From positions 19,868,115 through 19,932,114 of the forward strand of contig CM119263.1 in NCBI GenBank assembly GCA_051294375.1: 64,000 bases of DNA. Direction: 5' to 3'. Every line of letters begins with the position of its first letter. The stretch's first letter is position 1. A program made the position numbers and the translations under genes. The notes under the pieces were generated by a model, which made no database searches, was not told the origin of the DNA, and was given only the letters and a program-made list of their open reading frames with translations. Origin of the DNA: Paraspadella gotoi. Lineage: Eukaryota > Chaetognatha. Of this stretch, positions 1 through 16,097 are shown piece after piece.

Positions 1-1015
1 AACGATGTATATAGATTTTATACCAGTATATAATATTGTTTTATTATACCAATCATGTCATACTTTGATTTCGAAGACTAAATGATTTCGTGTATTGAAT
101 TGGATTTTCCTACGCGTTTTTTAATTTTAAAAAAGTTCCGCTTTTCCTTATATTTTCTTTCTTTTTTCCTCTACTTTTTTTTTTTTTCGATGGCGGAACC
201 GGAAGACAAGTTTGTCGTCAGCGTAGACTGCGTCGTCTTCGCCGAAGCGGTCGTGAAGACGTTCGCGTTCTCGCCAATTCTCTTCCCAGCCTTCTCGCTT
301 CGATCTCTTAGGGGCCAGAGAAAGGGCTGAAGTGTTGTCTCTAAAAAAATTTGCTCTCTTCACTCTAATCTATTCCAGCCTCTTCGTCTGGAGCTGGCCT
401 CGCTCCAATGGAGTCGTCGGCCCTCTTTTGCCAGAAAAATGGGATGAAGCTTCATGGCGACGGAAGACGCTTCGTCCGGTGACATTAGAGACGCTTTTGG
501 CGCGATCACAGAGTCTAAATACGAATGAACCGTGTTTTTGTTTGGTTCGTCGTTTGTTGATTCAATTTGGATGAACAAATGGTGAAACTGAAGAGAGGAA
601 AGAAGAACAGTTATAGGTAATTCCCGAGTTTTTGAGGGTATTAACAATGTACGACAATCAGTGAGCAAGAGAGTGTAAAGACTAGAAAAAACTGTTGTTA
701 AGAAAAAACTACTTCAAAAGCGGAATCAAGCGCGACTCTCGTTGGAACCAATTCCCTTTTCGATAATAGCCTCTGACGTCACGAGCGAATGATGGAATTT
801 CTATTAAAATAAGACGAGTTTGTTGGTTGTGAATTAATAGGAGAAGAAAAAGAAAAAAGAGCGAGAGAGGGAGTGAGTGCGAGAGAATATATTATTGACT
901 GAGCGGGTAAAAAAAAATGTAGAAGAAATCCATGATAGTCGAATGATTGATGGGACGGAAAGAGAATCAACGAAAGGGAGTGGGAGTGTCGGTGAGATGG
1001 AAGAAGAAAGTGGAA

Positions 1016-1082
<67 letters not shown>

Positions 1083-1233
1083 GTTGTATGCCTTGAAGTC
1101 CACAGATTGGGGGGAGCATAAGGGAAGAAAGATGAGTAAGAGAGGAAACGAGAAGCACAGAGAGAGATGAAAGAAAAGAGACAGGAGGAGAGGAGAGAGA
1201 GAGAGAGAGAAGAGGAGAGAGAGAAGAGAGAAT

Positions 1234-1273
<40 letters not shown>

Positions 1274-3430
1274 AAGAGAGAGAGAGTAACTGAGAGAGAG
1301 AGAGAGATGTAGAGAGAGAGACGAGACAGTCCAAGTAAGAAAGAAATCATTCCTGCATCACTTGGCTTCTCCACATTTGGATGACGTTCTTTTAACATCC
1401 GGTTCAAGAACGAAAAATAATAAAAGAGGAGAAAAAAAAAAGAACGATAAAAAGGACGAAAAAAAAGGCAAGGGGGCAATGAACGAATAAAGCAAAGCAG
1501 GCATGAACAAAAAGGAATAATAAGCCAAGCGGACAGGAATAGAGAAGAATAAAAGAGCAAGTGAGTAATATGACAATAACAATTTAAAAAGAAAACTGAA
1601 AAATAGATTGAAAAAAAACCCCTTTATCTCATCGTCTTTTATAATTGGACGTTAAATCGGGAGAAAATCTCCGTAAAAACCGTAATTTAACGCGATATCG
1701 GAAAATCGATCGAGTCTCTCAGTCGGTAATCGGTTTCAGTCGCCATTCTAGGGTTTAAGTCTTCGCGATTATCGTCGTCGTCGTCTTCGTACGACAACAG
1801 ACATTTTAAAATAATATAAATTTCAAAACAATGTCTGTTTTTGTTAGTGAGTATGAAAATAAAAATTTCTTTTTGACAACCATATAATAAGTAAAGTCGC
1901 CCTGTCGATAAACGGAGATAAGAAGAAAAACCGAAATCTGTACATACAGATTCAGGTTTGTTTATGTTCTTTTTTCCGTTTTTTTTTCCTGTTACTTTTA
2001 GGTGGTCGCTCTGTGTATTCGGAAGGATAACAAATGAAAAAAAAGAATGTTAAGAGAATAAGTTACCATAAATGAAAAGTGAACACTCTAGTTAGTTAAA
2101 TTTATTTTTACTAATAAAATTATACATGTTTTTTTTTTAATTCGTTCGAGTATGAAAATCTGCGTGCAGTTTTTATTATTTTAAGACTTTGAATTACAGA
2201 GAGAAGGAAAAAAACAGAAGAAATAATAAAAAAAAATAAAAAAAAAAGTTTTCGCGAAACGATGATTTTCTTTTTCTTTCTTTTTTTTTTAACTGTTTTT
2301 TTCTTAGTCGCTGAAAGGTTCAGGGTCTCGGATGATAGTCAGTTCAGTAGTAAACATTCATTTTTTTTTAAACATTTTTTTTTCGTGTAACATATTTCGT
2401 CGTTTTAATCGTCGTCGTCATCGTCGTTTTTCTCGCCCGTTGCATTGTTGCTGATGCTGCTGCTACTGCTGATGCTGTGGCTTTCTTTTCATTTGTTGCT
2501 GATAAGATTTTATGGCGGCTTCAATCGAAGACCCACCGAGTCCGAGAAGCGAGAGAGAGTTTGCAGGGCGTTGGAGCCGATAGGAGCTGTGGAGCGGCGG
2601 GGCGCAGGAGTGGAAGGTCGGAGGAGTGAATAAGAAGCTTAAATTGAGAATCGTAAAAGAGATCTAGAAAGTGTCGGGGGGGGGGGTTAGTAGGGCAAGG
2701 GGGGGGGACGAATGAGAGAATCGGGTGGAAAAACATAACTTTTATAGAGATGATAGACTTTGAACGTGAATTCCTCAAGGGGCAAAGCGGATAGAGGGGA
2801 CTCATTTTTGAAAGAGATATGTATAATAGGTGGTAAAAGTTTGGAATTAAATTTAGCAATTATATCTTGAAAACTATCATATTAGTGAATACTAATCTGA
2901 AGTTTTTTTTTTTTTTTACAATGTAGTAGCCCAGTCAGCTTATTTTGTATATAGTACTACCCTTAATATAATGTCAAAATTTCAAAATGGTTTTTTTTTT
3001 TTTCTGAGAACAGATTCAGATTCCTCGTAGTTGATAAAGAAAATATAAATCTTTTTCAACAATTATGTCCTTAAGAAGGTTAAAATTACAAAAAACTATA
3101 TTTTAAGCTGGAAATTGAAAATCGGTGTCTTAAATATAGTTTTTTACATTTTTGACTAACTTAATGAAAGAATTTTTAAAAAGAATTATACTTTTTTTAT
3201 CAACTTTTTGCAAGGAATCCAAATCCGATTAAAAATTTTAAAATTTGCATTTTAAATTTTAGCCTATTATATACTTATTACTATATATAAAATATGCTCA
3301 CTGGTGCCCACTAATGTATAAAATTAAAAAATAAATTTACCAAAGTATTTTTAATGTTTTTATGTTCATGTTTTATATCAAAATTTTAATTTTCTAAAAT
3401 TTTTATATTTTCACATCACTCTAATGTATA
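1..3430 (+). repeat. Segment A, copy 1 (direct)
   Basis: Non-coding sequence with CpG-rich blocks (190-500), (GA)n arrays and poly-A/T tracts. Its first 2.8 kb recur inverted at 7,235-10,041, and the whole segment recurs directly at 20,546-23,990. Landmarks seen in all three are CCTACGCGTTTTT near the outer end and a C-run (GGGGGGGTTAGTAGGC) near the inner end. An ATGGCGGAACCGGAAGAC start-like stretch at 190 is frame-broken in the third copy, so I do not call a gene. Confidence 0.9.
1017..1320. repeat. (GA)n arrays of segment A
   Basis: A nearly pure (GA)n tract at 1,017-1,079 and interrupted tracts at 1,190-1,320. The corresponding arrays in the other copies are at 8,709-9,040 (as CT) and 21,539-21,855, with different lengths. 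Predicted Arg-Glu or Ser-Leu frames here are artefacts. Confidence 0.95.
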
Positions 3431-6400
3431 ACTAATACGTAGTCGTCTTTTTAATTTTGAATTAGTTTTTTTGTCGAGTTATGTTTCTCGTTTACTCAAT
3501 TACGCGTGAAATTTACTTTGTGAAATCGAGACTGTGACTGGAAAATAATTTTGTCTCTCTGTCAGTCAGAATGTTTGTCTGTCGGTCTGTCTGTATGCCT
3601 GTGTCGACTTTTGGAATTACTAATTGGATAATTTTTTTAACAAAACAATTTAAATCATTCCAAGTAAATATTTTAATTCTAAATACTAAATAAAACCAGT
3701 TTTACTACTTACATTTACAGGTTTAAGAGTAAAAGTTTGTAATTAGTAGAAGTTCCCACACTAAAAAAACCATACTAAGTTTCTCACTCGGTCCGGTTGT
3801 TGCCGCATTATTCTTGTCTTATAATTCATGTTTAAAAAGTCTGTTTGACCAACAAAATGTTTTTGCTAATGTAAATCCCATATAGAGCGCGAAAGTGAAC
3901 TAGTACTGATGTGCAGAAAAAATTTGGGTCGAAATAAGTGATAAATAATGTTTTAAAGTAAGAGTTTTAATATCTTAAAATTTAAGGATATTTTCACCAT
4001 TAATTAGTTAAAAACACCAGTAGTAGTTTTGTTTTGATTAATTTGAAAAAATGTCTTATGTGTATATTGGGAGGCGTGGACCTATTAACCGGAAGTAAGG
4101 TTTTCAAAGCAATATAAATGTTTTAAATTGTTCAAATTTTTTCATTAAAATGATTTAAATGGCACGCAAAAGTAACTATATGCTATTTCTCTGATTATAT
4201 TTGTGCTTATATTTTAATTTATTCTGTATAATGCTACACAAATTATTATTATTTTTGGTTTAACAAATTAAAAAAAAAATATTTTTTTGCCTCAGCGCTT
4301 AAAATAAATTACTTGTATATGGCATACGAACCCTCCCAATCGTGTGCAAATAGTCTCTATATGGTTCTCAACTTCTAGAAGTGGGTTTCCCGTTAATTGT
4401 TTTATTTACATTAGAGGGGTTTTAACTCAAATTCTGGACAAAAAAATGGGTTCCATTGCAAAGTCAAGTGAGCGCAAACCTTTTTTAGTAATAATTTATT
4501 TAATTCTAAAAAATGCTTAAAATCTTTTCCCTCTTAGTTTAATTTTAAAAGAATAAATACCAATTATGCGCACAAAACTTAGATGTTTTTATTTACTTTG
4601 CAGGTATATTGTTTTGAAACAGTTTTCATCTTGTACTGTGGGACAAAAAATGAAGCCGAAAGTAAAAGAGTAAACAGACTATAATTGTTTTGGGAAAAAT
4701 GCAATTAAAAAAAGTAAATTACAACTTATAAAAACGCACATTAAAACTATTTATCTTTATATTTATAGCAAATAGGCTTAGCAAGAAATGTATTTTCACA
4801 TATATCATTTTCTTCACATCTCTTTCATAGGCCTCTCTTCTTTCTCATATTCTGTCTTTGTTAGAAAGACCTTTTCTCTCATCTCTACTCTCGTCTCTTC
4901 TGCTCTTCGTCTAGCTCTCTCGGGCTGTTCTCTCACATCATTATTTTCGCCTGATGTTAATTTATGTGAGGCGAGGGCATTAGCTAAAACAATGTTCATA
5001 TTTTCTCCTTGAGAAAGTAAATTAAAGGAGAAAAACAATTTGATTTCGTTTTGGCAATCTGATTGTATTAGATAGTTTACATCAGACATGTTTTTCGACT
5101 CTGCGTTTAGAGGTCTTCCATTCTTCTTTAGTCTAATGAAGTAACTCTAACTGGCAGAGTCGAAACATGTGCTGGTGTAAACTACTATATACAATATCGT
5201 GCCAAAACAAATCAAATTGTTTTTCTCTCTAATTACGTGAAAAACGAACGAAAACGAAAGTCTTTACACAATGTTTATTGCTTTGAAAATAAAAAACACA
5301 TAGTTCGTTGTGCTGTCAAGGCAATAAATAATTCTTACTTAATTCAGAAAAATGTGCATGCAAAATCGCACTTACAAATGAAAGTTACGGCTGTTGAAAG
5401 GCCATGATGCTATCCCATTTAATATACAAAAGGCCTTCCACGCAATATCATTGAACTCACCGAAAAATAAGCGGTAGAAATTAATAGTTGTCTAAGACAT
5501 AGAGCAGGTATGACTGTCTAATATATTATGCCTTCGGCCTCAGTAATTTCTTTTCTTTTCCTCTCTGCGGCCAAAGTCCATTTTGGACCATACCTAAGTT
5601 TTCCTCACGCGTATCGGCCCAATATGATTTACTGGTTAGATAATTTCGTCGGAGTATTGTTGTCATTTTTTTTGTCGTAATTATGAAGATGCTCATGGAG
5701 AAAATCGTTTAGTAGCATTTTTTTGCCTTAATACAAAGTAGCATTCGCCCGTCTTGAAATGAGTTTTACAGGTATTTTTATGGACATCTTTATGTCAAAT
5801 TACAAGTTACCTAAATTGTTCAAATTTCTAACTTTTCAGTTCATTATTTTACTTGATATTGCAGTGGAAAAGATTCATAGGAACAACCTATGTCAGGTAC
5901 TTTCAAAGGGAGCGGACAATCGCTGGAACATTAGATATCGACGGAGCGTGAAATACTAAGTTTATGTTTCATGGTAAAAGCTCAAGTTCAGGACGGGTGA
6001 TGCTACTTATTTGTAAGATCGTAAAAAATAGAACTGAACGAATGAGATTGATCTTACTCGGAGTCTTGCCAGAATTAACGAAAATATAATAGACAAAAGA
6101 CCGACGAAATGTATTTTGGGCCCGATACGCGTGAGGTACAACATTAAGTAGCGGTTCAAGAAAAATAAGAGAGGGAAAAAAAACAGAAATATAACTGATG
6201 GTGAGGCATAATATTTGTCGCTCCGCGGTCCCGTTTAACATACAGTTTTTGACGCAAAATTAAAAAGGATTATGACGAGGCAAAGTCACTAAAAATGATG
6301 GAAATTCCCGTAGCGGCAAAAGATGGCGATCACAAAATTTTGTAAAATGCAATATTTTATTACCAAATTGTTTTGAATTAAGAACATATAAACAGAGTGA

Positions 6401-7234
6401 TGGCAAGACTAAACATTAACGGCACGCGGATTGTCTTCCACTGTCAAACATATACTTCTTTATTTGAAAGAGGATTTATTAGTGGCGTCACACATAATTA
6501 TTATAAGTCTGTTGATTTTAACTATTATTAGCGGCCATATGATTCATCACAATCACTTTCTATTTTCCATTACAACTGGATGGCGACCGGGACTTAAATA
6601 GTATTTTTTTCTGTGTTTGACGGGGTAGTTTGACGTTCCATAGCCGACGTGTTTGTTATAAAAGAATTCATTTAGATTTTGGGACACTATTTTTTTGTAA
6701 ACACTCTTTCCTTACAGTTCTAATACATCCAAGTACCATGCCATCGCTTATTCCTGAAAAAGGCTACATAAACATTTTTGTCAAATTTGAACACAATTGA
6801 TGCGTAAAACCTCTACTACCTCGTAGGGCGCACGCCCCATAAATCGCATGAGATATTCTTTTAATCTAATATGACGAATCTTAAGGAAAATCCAGCCAGC
6901 TTATGTTCTCTAGCAGTTGAAGTGTAAAACATTTATATTTATATTTAAAGCATGCACAGAACACTTGAATTTGAATGAAATTCGCTGTCATTTCAAGACA
7001 ATTTTTTTTGGCCAATACTACTCTATGACTTTGATGCTGTCATTGGTTAATTAACCAAAACCTTTTTAGCTTGTACAGGTGTTTCAAAATGGAGTTGAAG
7101 TCAAAAAATAATTGGGAAATCTTCGGACCGCGAGTGTGAGAACTTTAGTAAGAGTTTAATGAGGCTGGGAACTCTAGTAATTAGTCAAAAGTAATTACTT
7201 GCAATAAAAGATAAGAGCGATTCACCCTATTATA
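3431..7234. repeat. Low-identity centre of the first palindrome
   Basis: Positions 5,047-5,118 and 5,155-5,215 are inverted copies (GACTCTGC / GCAGAGTC) that place a fold near 5,130. Further out, 3,725-3,800 matches 7,130-7,200 inverted, and a block near 4,040-4,140 matches about 6,770-6,870 inverted, at visibly lower identity than the outer arms. A second small fold lies at 5,520-6,230. About 0.9 kb (2,850-3,725) has no partner on the right. No gene is supported; short open frames differ between partners. Confidence 0.75.
5520..6230. repeat. Nested imperfect inverted repeat
   Basis: ATATTATGCCT with downstream CCTCACGCGTATCGG (5,522-5,620) is mirrored by CCGATACGCGTGAGG with upstream AGGCATAATAT (6,120-6,215). 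The fold is near 5,870, inside the larger palindrome, so the sequence reverses direction more than once over about 2 kb. Confidence 0.7.
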
Positions 7235-10041
<2,807 letters not shown>

Positions 10042-10277
10042 TAGCTAAATGTATGTAAGTAAATATTTTTTTCCGGTTGATATTAAAAACTGGATATTGT
10101 TGGTTCGTCTTGGAACAGATTTCAAAATCATACAAATTATGCATCGAGTCTTATCTCACTGGAGAATCCTTTGCATTTTTATTGAGGATCATATTCCTTT
10201 TTTAACATTCTTTTTTCCAGTTGCGGAAATACTTAGAAATACGCAGAAAGGGAAAGTGAAGGAAAGTTTGAGTTACG

Positions 10278-10390
<113 letters not shown>

Positions 10391-10489
10391 ACAGAGAGAA
10401 CGCGAGACCTTGAAATCTGATCACAATTTTTTATTCCATCCCTTATTTTTTTTTCCTTCTTCTCTCACGCAGATCGCCTTAATCCCCGC

Positions 10490-10780
10490 GGAGTGATATT
10501 TCCTTCACACATCACGTCCTCACGTTTTTCCCTCCGTCGCCGCCGCCGGTGTTAGGCGGCGACGCCGTTCAAACTGCACGCCCCTTTCCTCTTCCAACNN
10601 NNNNNNNNGACACGAACGCTTCCAGTTATCGCTTCCTCTTCCGCTCTCGAAACTCAACTTCGGGCATCACCGCCTCCAGGCGCCTCCTCTACCGGGCTTC
10701 CGCGCCCCAGTTCCCAGGTCGACGATCGCTTCCGGCGTTCGCGTCCTACTTCTTGACGCTCCTCATTTTGTGAGGAAACC
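10490..10780. promoter_or_regulatory. CpG-rich, promoter-like block
   Basis: A dense run of CG dinucleotides in an otherwise A/T-rich window, just upstream of the candidate exon at 10,823. Ten N bases lie at 10599-10608; the inverted copy near 19,980-20,000 has about ten extra bases (GCCGCAGATC) at that place. The promoter role is inferred from composition and position. Confidence 0.3.
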
Positions 10781-10822
10781 CTTCGATCATTCATTGCTGC
10801 CACCGAAGCGACAAGATCGAAA

Positions 10823-10847
10823 ATGCAAGACGCCAGACCTTCGTTAG
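10823..10847 (+). other. Candidate first coding exon MQDARPSL with strong splice donor (B copy)
   Basis: After a CpG-rich block (about 10,490-10,780) an ATG opens eight codons ending at TTAG|GTGAGT, a near-consensus donor, in phase 1. The inverted copy keeps the ATG and a donor-like GTGTAAG but reads MQDASLAL. CpG-rich leader, short reading frame and donor together look like the first exon of a gene on the + strand; no second exon was identified. Confidence 0.3.
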
Positions 10848-13570
10848 GTGAGTCCGTTTCCAATCAATTTTCACGCACATTTTTTTTGTGATGAAACAAA
10901 GAAAGATATTTGTCTTGGTGCTACGACGTCGCACATATCGTCGACGGAAAGCCCTTGTCTTCCATTATACGAAATAGTATTTACTATTTACTCTTTACAC
11001 TTCAATTTTACTAACACGCTAACTAAATTTAAAAAGGGGCTATTCCTTAATACCCGGATGGTTTCTTTCTGCGTCCCTGATGAAACAGCGTATCGATTTT
11101 TCTTCTGCTAACTCAATACATAATTCTGCGAATCGGCTTTCGTCGTTCTGATGCCCCCCCCCCAAACCACTCGCTAAAAAACCGCTTACCGAAGATTCCT
11201 CTTCTATTTTTCTTTTTTTAAATTTTTCCTTTTTTTTTCTTCCATTCTCAGTCGAAGCAGAATTTTCTTTCGACGAAGGAAACCCTAAAGTCTTTTTCTT
11301 TGTCGCCCGCGGTTTAATTTGAATTGGAAAAAGGTTTGCGTCTTCTTTTCGCTCTTCGGTTGCCTCGTTCCCGCCTCCCTTTCCCTCTCCCTCCCCCATC
11401 TTTCACCGATCGGGCAAGTTAAGCCACTCCCTCAACCTTCAATAAAACCCGATTCTCGAAAATGTCACACCCTCACCAGTCACGAACTTCACAGTCACTT
11501 CTCCGAAATTCTTTTGATCTTTACTTTGAGAACCCGACTTCACCAATCGTCACACCGTCGCAATATTCAAATATATCGTTTTTACACTTTGCTTGCAATA
11601 AAGGATTTTTCTTAACTAATCCGAAACGTTTTTTTTTTCTCGAGACTAAATCTCATTTGGTTCAATACACAAATAAATTTCCTTTGTACAAGATACGGAA
11701 TTACACATTTTACTAACCCACCCAAAAAAAAATCAGTCGCCTGATTCGTACCAAAGTTATGTAAATACTTAAATTCTAATTCTAACACCTCAACTCACCG
11801 ACAATTATTTTCCTCACCCATCATTCACTTATCAATGCTCGCCACTCCCCCCCCCAGACGTGATCCGAATGAGTTGAAATTCTTAAATCCTTCCATTGAT
11901 TTTCTTGTTTCTCCTTTGATCTCTTAGGACGTGATCGAGAGTCTTGATGACGCTAATCGCTCCCGACTTGTCATCAAGACTTCGTCATGTCACCGAGATC
12001 GAATGTTACTTGTCAAAGTGAAAAAGAGAGAGAGAGAGAGGGAGAGAGAGAGTGAGTGATACGATTTATATTGAATAACGTCAGTTCGAGGCGACCCATA
12101 GGACTTTATTCAAACAAAATTTTGTATTTTTTAGCTCTCGAAATAAATTCTCAGTGTTTCACAGTTTTTCTCCCTGTTATTTAAAAAATGATTAATTAAG
12201 AATGACTCAATGAAAATTATCGTTAAATTTTATCAGAATTAATTTCGTTGTTTTCATCACTCGGCGCCGTTTCTTTTTTTTATCGCATCATAATTTCCGT
12301 TGTAATACCTCCCATGTTTCCTTTTAAACATTCCTTAGAGAATCCATTTTTTCCTTTGAATTTTACTATTTTTAAATACGTATCCATTTGAGCAGCTCTT
12401 TGGCTATTTCATGATCAAGATTTCCGTTTTAGCGCCCTTGTATCGATTTCGAATGTATTTGCATAATCGCTCCTTCGCAACTCTACAAACCCACTTTTAT
12501 TCTGGAAACCTATCTTATGTGTCAAAACTATCAGCAACCATCGAAGTGGACGATTCTGTGGTCATCCTGTTACATTGTTAGCATATCTTTTTATTGTCTC
12601 ATCTCACCATATCTCATCTCCATACCTTCCTTTCAAACTTACCAAACCTAGAGAGTTCTCACCACATATTTTCGCATTATATTTTCAACATATTCTTTCA
12701 CCATGTCTTTTCACCATATATTTTTTCACGCCTCAGGCATTCAAACCGGCTTCCTCGTTCTATCACGTATTGCAAAAACAACATTATTCTCATTTAGGCA
12801 TCACTCTTTTTCTCTTAGTTTTACCCAAACCCCATGTCATCGTTCCCTTCCCCATCTTCTGCTTTGTCTCTGACCAGATCTGCGTACCCCACAACTTCCC
12901 CCCCCCCCCGCCACCTAGGCCTCCCTTCTCTTCCCATCGTTTTACTCCCCCGCCCACTTTGCCATCCTCGTCTAATCCATTTCGCCTTCTCGCTCTTCGA
13001 AAGAGAGATGGCCTCGTTCCGCCTCCGCAGCCGCTTCTACAATCCGCCGCTGTCTCTGCCGCTGCCTCCGCAGCCTCCGACGCCGCGCCCGTCGCCCCCG
13101 CCTCCGACGTCGAAAGGAGCATCGAACCAAAATCGCTTCATGCTCCTTTCCTTCCGTAACGTTTTGCGTGGCTTTAACCCTTATCCAAAAAGCGACGTTC
13201 ACTTACTTTTAGCTTTTGCCCACACGAGCGTCAAAATCTACCTCGTGCTTCATATTTCTTGGTTTTTTAGGGTTTTTTTTTCCACAGATCAGACGGTGGG
13301 CACTGGGCAAATGTTGGCAAATGTCCTTTTAGCTGACTCCTTTTCATTCATCTCCCTTTCCACCACAATTGCCTCATTTCCTCTTTTTCCTGTGACCCTC
13401 TCTCTCTCGCTCTTTTCCTTTCCGTCCCATCTACGTTCACAAAACGATTTTCTGGGAAATCTATCGAGAGTCCTGTTTCCACTGGATTTAATCACCCGCC
13501 GCCTTTTGCTAGCGAAAACCTAATGACAGTCTGTCTCCAGCCATTATAAAGTTTTCCTTTCTTTTATAAT

Positions 13571-13636
13571 TGCATATATTTCCATATATTTCCATGTATT
13601 TCCATATATTTCCATATATTTCCATATATTTCCATC
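13571..13636. repeat. 10-bp tandem repeat (CATATATTTC)n
   Basis: About six and a half units with one substitution. The equivalent places in the two inverted B copies (about 16,850-16,980 and 37,200-37,320) do not show the array. Confidence 0.9.
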
Positions 13637-15074
13637 AAAACATTACACATTTCCTACATTACCAACTGTCAAATGTTCATTATCCTTTCTTAATTTTCAT
13701 TCGTTTGTTTCGACATAATCACTTTTTTTTACCGGGATATCCTTCTCTGTGTAATCTTTTGTCTACCGGATTTTCGGTCGCGTTGATTCGATCATCAGCT
13801 GTTTTCCCAGTTTTAGCTTACAGTTCATGTTTTACCCGGATATCCGGTTATCTGGACTCGCCGCACTGGCTTTATTATTACATAGATTTTCTTTTCGCCG
13901 ACTGTCTAACAGCTCATAAAGCTCTTCTTTTGTAAGAACAATCCTAAAGCCAAAAACAGACAGACTGAATTTGAATTTTGGTTTTTTTCGACTCAACAGC
14001 TCCAGGTTGCTGACACGGCAATATTTTGCCTTCCGACAAATCCACGACTCGAAAAAGTCATCAATATTTCCCCTCCATTTCGTAGAGGTCACTTCGTTTT
14101 TACAACTCACCGTCATGAGGGTCAGCGCGACTTCGAAAACACAACGCCACTCTCACTCCGCGCACTTACTCCTCCCTAATCTGACACATTTTCCCACATC
14201 CCAAAACTCTACGCGCCAAAATTGGTCAACTCAGAATTTCGTCATACGGATGTCTCTCTTCCACGACCCGACCACCGCTTCCCTCCGCTCACATCGTCTC
14301 TCCCGCCGGTCAGTCGGAAATTCGCTCGAGCGTGAAACTCAGCACAGAAATAAGTCCCCAGAACAACGAGAGAGAGAGAGAGGAGAAGAGAGGAGAGAGA
14401 GAGAAGAGAGGAGACGAGAGACGAAGGAGCGAGAAGAGGCGGAGACGGAGGATGAAAGAGATGGAGATGCAGGCGGAGAGAGAGAGCTGTCAACTTATAT
14501 TTTCGCCTCGGTTCTCGATAATTCACATTCCAGCGTGGCGGCGAAATCGTGAGACGAATTCTCGCCAGAAGAGGATTTGCTACCGGAAACGACGGGGGAC
14601 GAGATGGAGAAGCGAAATCCCCCGGAGGAGATGAGATGATTGATTCACGGAAGGAGATATTTAGGTACTTCTAAGAAATGGGGAATTGGTTTTGGGAAAC
14701 TGATTTATCCTAAGAAGCGAATTCCCTATGTGAAAAATGAATTAGTGCTTAAAAGCGAATTTCTTTAAGTAAGGAATCTTGCTTTGAAAGAAGATTCACT
14801 GTATAGAAACGGATTTGTTCTACGAAGCGAATTTCCCTGTGGGTAAGGATTCAGAAGCGGATTCACTTAAAAAACTATAAAATTTAAACGAGGACGTCGA
14901 CACTTAACGGATACTAGGAAAAGCAGTTGTAATTATTTTTAAGCAAAAATATTAGTTATTTAACCTAATTTTAGGCATCACATCTTGTAATCGCTTTTGG
15001 CAATGCCAGCAGATCCACGTCCTCGCCAGCATAGAATCGATTGTCAATTTTCTCTCCGCCTCTATTTCGTCAAT

Positions 15075-15112
<38 letters not shown>

Positions 15113-15307
15113 NNNNNNNNNNNNNNNNNNNNNNNNNGGAGGTCAGTCGATATCTAATCCGCCCGGGCGAAGGGCGACTTCGCGTCAGAAGCTGCGTCGG
15201 AGAGGCGGCGCTGCGTTCTCGACGGCGTCGGCGAGAATGTGCGCCGCCGTATCGACGTCTGGCGCCGCTGATAACTCGGAGGGAGAGAGAGGCGGAAAAG
15301 CCGATGG

Positions 15308-15388
<81 letters not shown>

Positions 15389-15399
15389 AGAGAGAGAGA
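15113..15399. other. Palindrome spacer with 25-base assembly gap
   Basis: N bases occupy 15113-15137, immediately after a (CT)n array. The following CpG-rich 170 bp (GGAGGTCAGTCG...) recurs at 35,500-35,680, where it is continuous with segment C instead of a gap. A (GA)n array at 15,311-15,400 ends the spacer. The gap therefore hides an unresolved join. Confidence 0.85.
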
Positions 15400-15400
15400 C
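15311..15400. repeat. (GA)n array at the palindrome centre
   Basis: GA repeats with a few interruptions. Its counterpart is the CT tract at 15,080-15,112 that ends in the N gap. A further copy is at 35,682-35,755. Confidence 0.95.
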
Positions 15401-16005
15401 GAGAGAAGTTATTGACGAAATAGAGGCGAGAAGAAAATTGACAATCGATTCTATGCTGGCGAGGACGTGGATCTGCTGGCATTGCCAAAAGCGATTACAA
15501 GAATGTGATGCCTTAAAATAGGTTAATGTTAAATAACTAATATTTTTGCTTAAAATAATTACAAACTGCTTTTCCCTAGTATCCGTTAAGTGTCGACGTC
15601 CTCGTTTAAATTTTATAGTTTTTTAAGTGAATCCGCTTCTGAATCCTTACCCAAGGGAAATTCGCTTCGTAGAACAAATCCGTTTCTATAACAGTGAATT
15701 TCTTTCAAAGCAAGATTCCTTACTTAAAGAAATTTGCTTTAAGCACTAATTCATTTTCACATAGGAATTCGCTTCTTAGGATAATATCAGTTTCCAAACC
15801 AATTCCCCATTTCTTAGAAGTACCTAAATATCTCCTTCCGTGAATCAATCATCTCATCTCCTCCGGGGGATTTCGCTTCTCCATCTCGTCCCCCGTTCGT
15901 TTCCGGTAGCAAATCCTCTTCTGGCGAGAATTCGTCTCAGCGATTTCGCCGGCCACCGCTGGAATGTGAATTATCGAGAGCCGAGGCGAAAATATAAGTT
16001 GACAG

Positions 16006-16007
<2 letters not shown>

Positions 16008-16063
<56 letters not shown>

Positions 16064-16097
16064 CTCTTCTCTCTGCTCTCATCTTCTCTCTCTCTCT
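16008..16097. repeat. (CT)n array in inverted segment B
   Basis: Interrupted CT tract matching GA-rich 14,370-14,410 in the left arm and 36,365-36,456 in the third copy, all of different length. Confidence 0.9.

Noticed and set aside
190-330. ATGGCGGAACCGGAAGAC start-like stretch in segment A as a gene start
   Set aside because: No splice donor follows within a sensible distance, and the frame is broken by indels in the copy at 20,739.
1017-1600. Long open frames of Arg-Glu or Ser-Leu repeats in (GA)n/(CT)n arrays (also at 8,700-9,080, 10,260-10,420, 15,300-15,480, 21,500-21,870, 32,159-32,260 and others)
   Set aside because: Dinucleotide repeats have no stops in two frames, so the frames are compositional. 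Array lengths differ between copies and break any shared frame.
12834-13523. Open frame of 229 codons (Pro/Arg-rich) in segment B
   Set aside because: Composition-driven in a CpG-rich block. The reading frame is not kept in the inverted copies at 17,400-17,550 and 37,830-38,130.
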